Assembly: GCA_029449245.1 (NCBI GenBank)
Contig: JANATF010000015.1
Span: 186,001-250,000 of the forward strand
DNA: 64,000 bases
Direction of reading: 5' to 3'
Source of the DNA: Mortierella alpina
Lineage: Eukaryota; Mortierellomycota; Mortierellomycetes; Mortierellales; Mortierellaceae
The position numbers and the translations under genes were made by a program. The notes below the pieces were generated by a model. The model was not told where the DNA came from, did not search any database, and saw only the letters and a list, made by a program, of their open reading frames with translations. Of the stretch, positions 1-10,607 are shown in pieces. How positions within the stretch are numbered: position 1 is the first letter of the stretch; every line of letters begins with the position of its first letter.

Positions 1-1347
1 AAGTTTTACTTTTAACGTGGAGATCAACTGACTCCAGCATTCCTCTGCGTCCTGTTGCATCCATACGCCGTCACGTCCCTGCTGCGAAAATTGAGGAAAG
101 GCCTTGCGCAAATACTATCACAGAGAGAGCATTAGAAATCTACTTTCAAACCTCTACTCATGTAAAGATCCGACTGGCGCCCATCCTAAGTGTGATCCCT
201 TTGACTTACGGTCAGAAATCCAGCAGGCATGACGCCATGTCCTGATGCGTTCAGCTGCCTGTATAAATCTCTCAAGGAGGCGGTCATATTGCTTCCTGGG
301 TCCATATTGTTGACGCCGCCTTCATATTTCTGCAGATCCTGAATCAGCTCTGGTACTACACGAAGGCATTGAAGAGTGGCGTTCTGGAGCCAGTGATGGA
401 GACAGGATATTTCTAGGTTAGTTTAGCGTTAGTATATCTACTTGTGAGCTATCATGCTGTGGATAGAAACTTACCATATAACAAGTGTTCCCCAAGTTCA
501 TTAAGCCAACAGGAACATCCATCTATAATCAGTTGGCCAAGATATCAGGCAAGTATCCGTGAATGAGTGAAGAATGCGGGAAGGAGATAGCTAAGGAGAT
601 AAAGGGTTGCAAATATAATAAACTAATAAACTTACGGCCTTATTCAGTGTGGCTTCGGTCATGTCCTCTGCGAACAGTGTTTTCTTCTCTGGCGCCTTGG
701 GAAGTTCTCCTGCAGTTCCCATCATCTACAGTACATTGCGATGCACATCAGCCATCCGTCGTACGAAGCCTTCGCTAAGCAGGTTGTCACCCATGAGCTC
801 TTGATTGACTTTTACTGTACCATAAAATTGTGGCCCTGTAAGGTGGGATCGATGCGATATGAGTCAACAGCCAGTTCCAAACATGAGCACTATGATCGCG
901 GTATGCTGGACTTTGCAACTTACCGCCTTCAACCCCAGCTTGCTCATATCGGTATCATCCTAGCATAATCATAGCAATAACATGGGGAAATCAAAGAAAG
1001 AGTAGTATAAGTATAGGCTTCTTGGAGATGAACAGAAGCACACGCGTTTATGATCGACATATACACGGGGGGTCACCTTGAGCATGCCTCCTTTGGCTAT
1101 GATCTTTTGCCTGTCTGGTTCGACGCCTGTCAGGGCAAAGAGCTGAGCTTTGAAGACAAGGCCTGGCTCATCGAGGTTCAGCTCGATGTCGTCAAACTTC
1201 TTTCCGCTCCACTTGACGTTGACTGCATTCTCGTGAAAGGAACAAGTGCGCATTAGTAGGATGGAGCAGCGCAGTGACGAACGCGTCCGCAAATGCGGCC
1301 TTTGACACCCGAGAGCATGTACCTTTGATGGTGTTTGCTGGCGGCAT
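1..1347 (-). CDS. UBP6: UBP6/USP14 proteasome-associated ubiquitin hydrolase, 5' part (cut by window edge)
   Basis: Cysteine deubiquitinase (peptidase C19) that binds the 19S proteasome through an N-terminal ubiquitin-like domain and trims ubiquitin from substrates. No long ORF shows it; I built it from eight exons: 1347-1323, 1222-1077, 959-924, 835-821, 725-636, 522-475, 383-210 and 114-1, all with GT-AG borders and continuous frame (216 residues). Exons 1-2 give a USP14-type UBL (VNVKWSGKKF, then VFKAQLFALTGV). Exon 5 carries the linker MMGTAGELPKAP, exon 6 the catalytic Cys box NLGNTCYM, exon 7 NATLQCLR, and exon 8 the QQDAEECW motif. The start ATG at 1347 precedes an 8-codon first exon. 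Several exons are tiny (25, 36, 15 and 48 nt). The rest of the USP domain with the His box lies beyond position 1. The family call is firm; single exon borders could be off by a few bases. Confidence 0.9.
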
Positions 1348-3774
1348 AATCGAGGTGGTGCAGAAGAGTTGAGGCGGCTCAAGATGAGTTGTGTCGTAAG
1401 CTTACGATTTACTTAATGGACGAAAAGTGACGTACAGTATTACGTGCACTTTGTGCTTCAACCATCGTTCACCGTAAAGTTGCCCATCTCGACCCACAGC
1501 TCTGAAGTGCCTCAACAACTGGCAGTAAAGACATTAGATGTCTTCAGCGGTGGGCACTGCCAGCCCAAGACCATCGTAGATACAGGTACAACTGGAGTCA
1601 AGTCTTTCATCGTCTTTCTCTCATCCAGCTTTCTCCCTGTTTGCTTCTCTACATCATGTTAGAACAGTCATAGCAAGGCTATAGTCTACTCGGTACAAAC
1701 GGGTCGCAGAAGTCAGTCCAGGAAATCGAGCAGGACGTTGTCTGAGGTCAGGGTATCAGGGGAATGGGTGCCGACTTTTCAAAGTTCGCAGCACACTGAC
1801 GACCATCTGGAGCACTGCCAGGCGTTCTATGAAAAGTCCTCTTAACAACGCCAATGAGAAAGTCGTCGCGTCAGGAATACTGAATACGCGGCTGCCACTG
1901 ACCAGCTGCTGCGGATGATCGGGGGAACGATCGGCCAGCGCCGCAGGGAGGAAAACCATTGTTTTGATCTGCATCGGTCTTGATGATTTTACGTCCTAGG
2001 GCTGGCCTACATCACTTCATGGATCTTTTTGCGCGCACTTCGTCAACCTTGTAAGCCATCCCTCAAGTCTAGGCGCGAGCCTTGGATATGTCGTTGTGGA
2101 CGTTAAAGAATATTACACGAGTAAAACTGTCCCCACTGCAGGAATTTCGTCAGCCAAGATCAGGATCGTGTACTTTCCACAGGGATGTTTTGACCGGTGA
2201 TAGCATTGCCAACATACTTCGAGGGCACGCACACACGCAGGCCTTTGATCTGGAATCAGCTGACCAGCACTAGAACAGGCCGGCGCACAGACTCACGTTC
2301 AGGCTCAGGCTCAGGTTTAGGCTCAGGCACCAGCGTCTCTGCAGTCTGGACTCGCAAGCGCGGCGCCCAATGAGCCGTCTTGATAAGTGTGCCGGTCCAC
2401 TGCCAATAATGTCGGTATGTCTTGCATGCAGTGCACTCTTTGCCCTTTTTCGAGTTGTGAAGATGCTTTATAATCGTCCCGCTTGGGCTAGGGGAGCACT
2501 GTTCCCAGGCTTAGGGAACACCAAATTCCGTGTGTTTTCACTATATCGATGCTCGTGTCACCTTGGGTGAATTGAACAGGCATAGCACCAAACAAACATC
2601 ACTAGCTGATCGGTTCGCTTTATCTGTACTCCTCCCTTGATTGCATTGCTCACAATAACCTTTGTGCTGCCCTGCATTCCCCACATTCCCGGCCATCGAT
2701 GACCACAGCTGGTCTTGGGCAGGCTCTTCAGGTTGCGTCTGCTCAAGATGAGTAGGGCAAATAAAGTATTGCGTCCTTCTTTCCGACCCTGGATGTGTGT
2801 TTTCTCTTTCTCACTGTCCTAGCAGGGATTGCATGAGCTGTAAAAGGGAAGGCATGTGCGGAAGTGTGGAGACGACGGAGGTACAAATCGCACTCCGTGC
2901 GTACCATGGTAGCACATCGGCATCATCACCCTATTCTACTGAGTCCGTCCGTGAGAATTGGGAAACAAAAAAAGACGGGGACTCTGCCCCATCTTGGGTG
3001 CTAAAAGGCACCAAGCCAAGAGATACCCGTTTTTTTACAGCGACTATCTCTCCCTTATCTGCTTGGGTATCTTTGGAAGCGAACACAGGACGGACCCATT
3101 CAGCGGTACCTTTTTTTTTTCTTTTTTTTTCCTCCGTGCATTTTTCGGAAGCAGCAATGCCGCGGTACAGGTAGAGAAGGGCCTCGCGAGTCGCGCAGGA
3201 ATGGAAGATTCTCGGATCTCCAACCATAGATAGACATGACGAAGCGGCCAAAGAGTGGGTGCAGAGAATGCAAGCAATGGAGACAGGGACGAGGGGTGGA
3301 ACAAAGAAGGCATAGATGAGAATAAGGGTGCTCTATTGCTCAACCCGACATCCAAACATGGTGGACACCATGCCACCCAGTCCACACTCCCAGTTTTGTG
3401 TTCAGAGGTATGCACTGTGTCCAGGTCTCTCTTCCACTCTTCACACACATCCTTTTCACACTTCCTTGTCAAACTTCCTCTTTACGCTATCTCGCTAGCT
3501 CCTTCCTACGCTCACTGCTGCTCTCTTCTCTCGTTTTGCATGCCAGCCAGTCTTGCATCATCTCCATCGTTGTTTGACGTTGATCCTTGTTCCAGCTGCA
3601 TCTCTTGCATTTCCTCTCCTAGCCCTTGGCGCTAATCTCTTCAACTGATCAGCGCTGTTGATCAGATCTTCCCTGGCTGCCTGCGTTTTCACCTGACATT
3701 TCGTGCCTTGACCAGGAGTGATTCGTCTCCCCACAGCGACTCATTCGTGGCCAGCAGATAGAGTGCTGCGTGCA
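1348..3774. other. Intergenic region with decayed coding-like segments; promoter of the C2CD3-like gene
   Basis: No intact gene could be assembled over 2.4 kb. On the minus strand there are protein-like but interrupted stretches, roughly 2240-2080 (containing KGLRVCVPSKYVGNAITGQ), 1974-1756 and 1640-1450. They are separated by stops and do not join with convincing splice sites, so they may be the relic of a gene read toward UBP6. The 2284-2345 stretch has a short CAGGCTCAGGCT-type repeat. From about 2800 on, overlapping ORFs run on both strands with no family resemblance. A poly-T run (about 3110-3132) and a CT-rich stretch (3415-3720) sit in the likely promoter and 5' UTR of the next gene. 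Confidence 0.4.
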
Positions 3775-6700
3775 ATGTCAAAGTCAGGGGCACCATCAGC
3801 TACGGTCTCTGCCTCGGCCTCAGCCTCGAGCCATGATCCCCATTCTCTGCCCCCCAATATCAAAGGATTGATCCAGCGTTATCTGGCCGTCAGTCTCCCG
3901 ACCATCACTCTCTCGCCAGAAATCATAGTAGCTCTCGACGCGGCAGACGAGATCATTCCGCCCCGGATCCAGGTGACTATGCGCTGGTGGAAGGAGGACG
4001 CCGCTTGCTCCCTTTCTGTCTACCCGAAACTGAACAGTCCGTTGCCCGAGTCTGTCTTAGCACACCAGAATGTGCTACAGCAGCACCCGCACCACCGGCA
4101 GCACCAAGAGCAACGACAGCATGGCGTAGTATCCAACACCCACCTTGCAGAATTACGGCCGCTCACAGGCTCGAATGCACGGTCTCTTGCAGTCATTCAG
4201 GCCCAAGCTCACAGCAAGGCTCAGACTCAGGCTCAGACTCAGGCTCATACTGAGGCACAGGTGCAACCCGAAGCCCTAACTCAGCAGCGCTCAGCCGCAG
4301 CCGCGTTCCTGAAACGACCCTGGACAGGAGCCCGTTTACTGCGCGCATTCCGAAAAGGAAAGACAAAGTCCCAAGCAAGAAGGAGTCCTGCGTCTGCCGT
4401 ATCTGCAGATGAGCCCGCTGACGATAGAGTGGATGTGGACCTTAGCATGGGTGGTGATGCAGTGGACATTGCAAAAAGACCTGCCTCTATTCCAAAATCG
4501 CTCACCAAGCCCTTGCCTTCTTTGCCCGAGGCAGCATACCCGATCACTGTAGCCTATCCCGTCCGCTGCTCGCTCGAGCAGCTGCGGCGCTACTTTATTG
4601 AGATGACCACGCTCACACTGGATGTCCAAATTACTCCAGAGTTGTCTGTGCTGGCCACCGTTCCCAACCTCGCGGATCTTTTTCACAATATCCACGGCAC
4701 ATTCTCTGGGGTGTTTCCTTTCGCCACCGTGCTCCAAAATGACAATCCTAGACTCGCGGCCGATCCTTTATTTCAGAGACGTGTTGTTCTTGGCATGGTG
4801 GTCTTCCAGGCTTGGTCGCAGGACACATCTGAGGTAGGCGATACCTCTGACGAGTCCGAGTCCAGGTCGACAGGGTCCATAGTAATTCCCAGCCCTACAA
4901 AGGAATCTGTCGGTCCAACGCCCCTACAGCTCACTCCTCATCATCAACAGCATATCCAGCTTCACCAACCCCCTGCCTTCAATCTTCCTGAGCAGCTATC
5001 CTTCAATTACACAGATCCGATGAAACAGTCTCGCCCGCCGTGGCACCCTTCTTATGGTGAGGTTCCCCACCGTGCATTTAATATTGCACAGCGGCAGCAA
5101 CATGGACGGCCGCATCTGAGTGAACATCAATCGACTCACCCATCCATCTTTTCAACAGGTCTAGGACAGCGGCAGCAGGTACAAAAGCAAGACCGACATG
5201 CAGTGACGCCGACTCGGGGTTTTAAACAGGACCTTCACGGCCTACAGTCTACCGTACACAGACTAGATCAAGAGCCCCCCAACCTTCAGCCTACTCGGCG
5301 TTTTGATAGCAATGCGTTTGTGCACGAGCAGGGACCAACCGAGTCGCGATCCCAAGGTGAGGCTGCGTCAACACGAGAGCGCCATTCGCACTCGCACAGG
5401 CAGCACGCGCGACAAATCAGCATTGATGCTCGTGGAGGGTCCAGTCATAGTCCAGGACGACGTCTCCGAATGAGGATCCCTGTTCCAGATATCAGGGTAC
5501 ATCACACCGCTGCCTCACAGCGTCCTGCTCTGCACGGGCGCCGGCCTGTTGTAGAGGAGGCATCAGACTTTGGTAGCCGGCGTCGTTCTGAGGACACCAA
5601 TTTCAACAGCCTCAACAGCCAAGGATCTCGTTCCAGACCCCGTGCGGGAGCCACAGCAGCGGCCATCGGGCGGCTCGACACAGTTCTAGCTAGAGGTGAA
5701 GATCTTCGTCATGGTATGCATCTCCGTATTTCTTTTTGCGTTTGGGGTTGCTTCTACTCGTGTTTTATCCCTTGTCTAATTCGTTGCCGTATCTAGGAAT
5801 GAAGACCAGCCTTGACTTAGACCCAGAAGAGGTGCGTACACGGACTGCCAGGAATATACGAACTTCGCCCCAGAGCAATGACCAGGACGTCAGTACGCAA
5901 TTGCCGTACCACGAAAACCTACCCTATTGGCCCGCAAAGTCGAGGTTCAATCTAGAGCTGAGCATCCCCACCGCATACTTGACCTCGCGCGGTCTACTCA
6001 AAGGGTCGGCCAAGCAAAAGAAAATTGCGAGGGTTCCTTCAGGATTTGTGCGACAGGGTGTATCATCAGTGACGGCTCAAAGACAAGGATGGGGTCGCGA
6101 GAGTTCAGAGTATTCTCAAGGCTCACAGCAGGATTCACAGCAGGATTCCCAGCAGTCCCATCAGTCCGTGGCGCAGCGAGTGCCTTCTTCTTTACACTAC
6201 CAAGAAAGTCCTCAAACCCCTATTCGCTTTGTGGAAGGACGACAGGGAGCACGGTGCCAGCAACAGCAGCCTCATCAAAGCGGTGGTAACAGATCTGCTC
6301 GACCATCAGGGTCTAATGTGTCTGCGCCAAGAATGCTTCGGAGATCAGAGCGGCCAATTCGGTTTGAACGACTTTCTCCAAGATCTGAACTGGAGCGTTT
6401 GCGAAAGGCGCAGGAGGAGTCAGCCTTGCCTCATTACCAGTCCTTCCTGACGAGCGATTCTCAGGCATTCAGTACGGCTCCCTCCGGACCTGTCTCCTCG
6501 AGAGATAAGGTTCCACAGAATTGGCATCAGCATCAGCAGCCACAATATCGATCTCGGCCCCACGAGGATACATCTCCACAGCAGGAGCATTTGCGACAGC
6601 AGACTTCGCAACCACGAAAGTCCAAGTCTTACCCGCCCAACCTGTCGCCATCGGCTCCTTCACGCAAGCACCGCAGGCGGCTAAGTTCCAATGACCGCTT

Positions 6701-7646
6701 ACAGATCCGGATGAACCCCAAGGCAGGCGACATCATCAACTTTGTCCCTAGCCTGTTTCCGGCCCGAAGCATGTCGACCCTCATCAAGCCCGAGTATCGG
6801 TCATCACAGGGCAGCAGAAGCAGCAGAAGCAATAGTTTGAGCAATGGGTTCAGCAGCTTTGGGAGCAGCAGTAGCAATAGTTCTATGGGCATGGACGAGA
6901 AAGAATATCGACTGTATGGAAGTGGTGGCCTGGAGGGAAGACAATCGCGGCTTCAGAAACGGACCCATCCCTCTTCTCATCAGCTCCGCCAGGATATACA
7001 GTCGTCCAACAAAAGACATCAGCATCGTCTGGAGCATGGTCCTAGGACAAGAGAGAGTCGCAAGCGAAGGGGCAGCAGGGCAAGGTCAAAGTCTAAGAGG
7101 CATGTACGGGGTAGCAAGAGCGAAGGCGAAAGCAGCATGCATCCGCAGCATTTTAACTTTCTGACTCAGTGCGACCTTCTATTGACACCGGACGTCATGG
7201 CTGCTTGCATGGTGGAGAACATATCGGTCGAGGTATGGAAGTTGAACAAGAAGCGTCAGACGATGACTGAGCTCGGATCTGCAAAGTTACCGCTGCACAG
7301 AGTTCTGAGTCGGATTCTACGCACGACCATGGCAGCGTCTGCGTTTGCGTCCGCTAGTGAAGCTGGGGTTAGAACGGAGACTGTTCAACCTCCGGCAAGG
7401 CATGGTAGACACATACCGTTCCCGAGCGAGGAGCATCCGCGATCCTCTACAAGAGGACCACGCGATGATTACAGCCGCAGCTCTCTCAGAGCGACGAGCG
7501 ACGGTGGGTCCAAGGAAGGGTGGAGGCTGGAACCATCGGTCTATGACATCCGGTCAAGGAGTGGTACCCTCATTGGCCACCTCGACGCGGAAGTTTGGAT
7601 CCATCCACGATCGCGTTCAGACTCTATGGTCTCTGCAGCCGCGTGA
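3775..7646 (+). CDS. C2CD3-like large protein with N-terminal C2-type region
   Basis: Two exons, 3775-5713 and 5797-7646. The intron has GTATGC...TAG borders and joins in frame (codon split G|GA), giving about 1262 aa. I chose the ATG at 3775; the reading frame opens slightly upstream without an ATG. Residues about 20-80 (LPPNIKGL, then PPRIQVTMRWWKED) and about 260-320 (a YPVRC...LRRYFIEMTTLTLDV stretch) resemble, from memory, the N-terminal C2 domain of C2CD3, a centriolar distal-appendage protein of animals. Residues about 1100-1250 (ISVEVWKLNKK, LGSAKLPLHRVL, GTLIGHLDAEVWI) look like a second C2 fold. The roughly 780 residues between are low-complexity, rich in Ser, Gln, Arg and His, with SQ/DSQQ repeats and RS-type basic patches. 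Orthology is inferred and the cellular role here is unknown. It is convergent with the NIFK-like gene, 163 bp away. Confidence 0.6.
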
Positions 7647-7809
7647 AAAAAAAGCCGAATCACCAATATGGTAGGAATATATAGACTACAACCCTAGAGT
7701 AATCTTAATAGCCGTAGCCAATAACATAATGCAATGATTTTATATGAAAAAAGTTCTTCAACAAGCACCAAACTCCCGTTCCAAAACCGACCCAAGCTAA
7801 GTGGCCTTT

Positions 7810-9176
7810 CTAGAACTTGGTGTGCTTGGGCTTCTCATGGACCGAGGCCTTGTATCCTGGGAACTCATAGTCGATGCCGAGCTCCGCGAGCTTTGCCCTC
7901 TTAGCCGATTCGTTCTTGAGCAGCTTCTTAGCAACTTGCTTCATCTGGCCGACAGACTTTTCCGCATTGTGCTTCTCCTTGGAAATCTTTTGCCAAGGGA
8001 TGGCCTTGAATTTTTTGTTAGCGCCCAAGAACATGGCGGGGTGGATCTGCGAAGGTTGAAGGGCCTTGCACTTGAGTTGGTGTCCAAAGAGAAGGTAGTT
8101 GTCCATGGTGTCTGCAACAATGTCGGCGACCTCCTGCGACGCGAATTCAATAAAAGCGTAATGCTTGGACTTTCCAGTCTTCTTGTTACGGGACAGGCGC
8201 AGACGAAGCACTTTGCCAAACTGCGAAAAGTAAGCTTGCATCTGGTCCTCATAGAATCCATGAGGGATGCGACCCAAGTACACGACTCCAGTAGCAGATT
8301 TGTCCTGAAAAGTGCAGATCAATAGTTGATGCCAGATAAGGAGTTCATGGTACAAGGATTAGTTTGTGGATCAGATGTTTGACAACATGAACGAACACAT
8401 GAGGATATATACCTTTGGCTGCCCAATAGATCCGAGCTTTTTCCGGAGAGTGGCTGCAGCCTTGGGGTTCAAGGAGATCTCGTCCTTCATGCTAGCGAAT
8501 GTGTCCTCCTTCATGGCAGCCCTGTCCTCTTCATCCTCGTCATCGGAGCTGTCTTCGTCTGCGCTAGAGTCGATATCCTTCAGCAATGCCCTGTCGTCCA
8601 TCAATTGCTCATCGGTCTCCTCGTCCTCGCTCTCCTCCGCTGGCCTTTCCTGCTTCTTTTCCTGCTTTTTCTGTGCTGTTGATTCTGGGGTGTTTGTCTT
8701 TGATGCTGGTGCCTTCTTTTCAACGACCTTCTTCTCAACAACCTTCTTCTCAACAACCTTCTTCTCTGCTGCCTTCTTCTGGGCAGGTTTCTTCTCCTCC
8801 GCAGCCTTTTCGACTACATCTTTCTTCTCGGCAGCCGTCTTGGCGGCGGTAGGAGCGGCAGCTGCAGTCTTTTTTGTGGTGGCAGGGGTAGTCTTGGTCT
8901 CCTTCCTGACGGAGGCGGTCTTCTTGACAACTGCAGCCTTCTTGGCCGGTGTCTCCTTCAAAGCAGGGGCTGCAGCCTTGCGCTTGGTGGCAGCGGTTGT
9001 CTTTGTAGCAGGGGCAGTAGCCTCGGCTTTGGCGGGCTTGGAGGACTTTGAAGACGCTATTAAAATGGGCAGACAAAGGGGTGAGATCAGTCTTGAGCAT
9101 AAGAAGACATGTTGATGTCGAGATGGTGTTTTCTCCAAGGAGTGCTGTGTCGTGCAGTACCTCTGGTTGCGGGCAT
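7810..9176 (-). CDS. Nucleolar RRM protein, NIFK/Nop15-like (pre-60S assembly)
   Basis: Three exons: 9176-9161, 9056-8413 and 8304-7810 (384 aa); all joins keep frame. The first exon encodes only MPATR plus one base. Residues about 6-190 form a Lys/Ala/Pro-rich tail with a tandem VEKK repeat, then a strongly acidic Asp/Glu/Ser block. The C-terminal exon carries one RRM with RNP2 (VVYLGR) and RNP1 (KSKHYAFIEF), followed by the conserved tail of the family (LLFGHQLKCK, AIPWQKISKEKHNAEKS) that marks NIFK/MKI67IP and yeast Nop15. These are nucleolar factors needed for ITS2 processing and large-subunit assembly. The basic/acidic N-terminus is longer than in Nop15 and may drive nucleolar retention; that is inference. 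It shares a 265-bp divergent promoter with the mL50 gene. Confidence 0.85.
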
Positions 9177-9441
9177 CTTGTAGGATGTGATGGAGTGATG
9201 GGAGGGGGATATATTTGGTGAAAGGGAGAGAAGAAGACAAGCCAAGAGCAATGGAAACAAACAACAAAAAAAAAAAAAAAAAAAAAAGCACACACTCTGC
9301 ACTATTCGCCTGTAGAACACAAATGTGAGCTGTCAACAAACAAAGCCACATGCAGTCACTGCAGGCTGGCTGGCTCGGAAGAACGGGGCATACAATGTAA
9401 GTGCACTCCACACTTCACCCTGCACACACACACCCGACCCA
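9177..9441. promoter_or_regulatory. Shared divergent promoter of NIFK-like and mL50 genes
   Basis: 265 bp between two opposed start codons. It contains a poly-A run of about 23 (9266-9288) close to the NIFK-like side and a short CACACACAC run (about 9424-9433) just before the mL50 start. Poly(dA:dT) tracts are a known nucleosome-excluding promoter element in fungi. No canonical TATA box is evident. Confidence 0.5.
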
Positions 9442-10410
9442 ATGCTGCCCACAAGGACGCTCGCATCCACCCTCATCAGGAGTAGTCGCGCTGCTGCGCC
9501 AAGGACTCCCGTCGCCACCAGATTGGCCATCCGTGCTTCATCTCTCCACACCGCGCCTGCCCTGGCCGAGGAGGAGAAGCGTGGATTCCTCTCGAGACTC
9601 AACCCATTCGCCAAGCCCACCCCTACATCATCACAGCCTGCCACACCAGCACCAGCACAGGACCTGAATGTCGAAATTGAAGAGGAGGAAACACCTGTCC
9701 CCAGGTTCGCTTTGCCTTCGTTTTGGTCCTTACTCGTCGATATCAGTTCTTTATATCGGACAGCACGCTTGGGGAATGAACTGACGGCAGAGGCGCACTG
9801 ACTCACCTTATCTCAAATGCCTTGATTGTTGTAGCTGGAAGAGCGAGCGCCAGTCGTTGACCGCTGAGCAGCTCGAGGAGACGATCCGATCTGCCGCTGC
9901 GCCCTTTGTTGATACGGCATCGAGTCAGTACTTGAACACCATCCAGCTTTTAGACCCCAAAGTCAAGTTCCAGGCAAGTGGCTCACCTCCTCGCTATCAC
10001 TTCGCACCACAGGAGATCTTTATGCTCTTGACAGATATATTGCCTTTTACGCTAACCGTCTTCTCGCGCATCGGGGGATCCATTTTTTGTTTGCTTTTGA
10101 TGGACATCCAACACGCGCTATACCAACCAACCTTTATCAGGTCATGAAAGCGTGCGTGGTCTCGACAGGACAGGAAATCCCCAGCAAGGACATTTCTTCG
10201 ATCCACACCCTCAAGGATATTTTCACCGTCATGCAAAAACTCGACCAGGAGGCTCAATCGGCATCCTCCAACCCCAAGGGACATGTTGTTGCAGAATGGT
10301 TCCTCAAGAACAAGGAGAGCTTGCCACCTAACATGGTCTTTATTCCCTACCAAAAGTCCAAGGGTGTCAAGGCCGAGGACCGCAGGACGACGAACAAGCG
10401 GTTCTTGTAA
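9442..10410 (+). CDS. Mitochondrial large-subunit ribosomal protein mL50 (MRPL50/Mrpl13 family)
   Basis: Three exons: 9442-9704, 9835-9973 and 10141-10410 (223 aa). The first intron is GT-AG. The second begins with GC (CAG|GCAAGT), a good non-canonical GC-AG donor, and both sides stay in frame (VKFQ then VMKACVV). The N-terminus (about 40 residues rich in Arg, Ala, Ser and Thr without acids) is a typical mitochondrial presequence. It is followed by a Pro/Gln linker, then the conserved part TAEQLEETI...SSQYLNTIQLLDPKVKFQ and a region like EIPSKDISSIHTLKDIF, which I match to the Ribosomal_L50 domain. It would act in the mitoribosome large subunit. The family call is from memory; that it is a mitochondrial protein is firmer than the subunit number. 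Convergent with UFD2. Confidence 0.65.
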
Positions 10411-10607
10411 ATCTTTAATCATCGTTGGTTCACAGGGACAGTCGTTTGGAGCACGTTTCTGTTGCTGTTGTTGTTGTTGTTTTTTCATAGAGAGAAAGAG
10501 AATAAATCTGGCATCCCCACTTCAAGCAAAATCCTTCAGTTTTTATGGACGAGTACATGCAAAGGGTTGGGCAATCAAGGTCGCGCTCGCTTGCTGTTAG
10601 CGTCCCA

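Noticed and set aside
2797-3635. Overlapping plus and minus ORFs before the C2CD3-like gene
   Set aside because: None resembles a protein family, they overlap on both strands, and the region has promoter-like CT and poly-T tracts.
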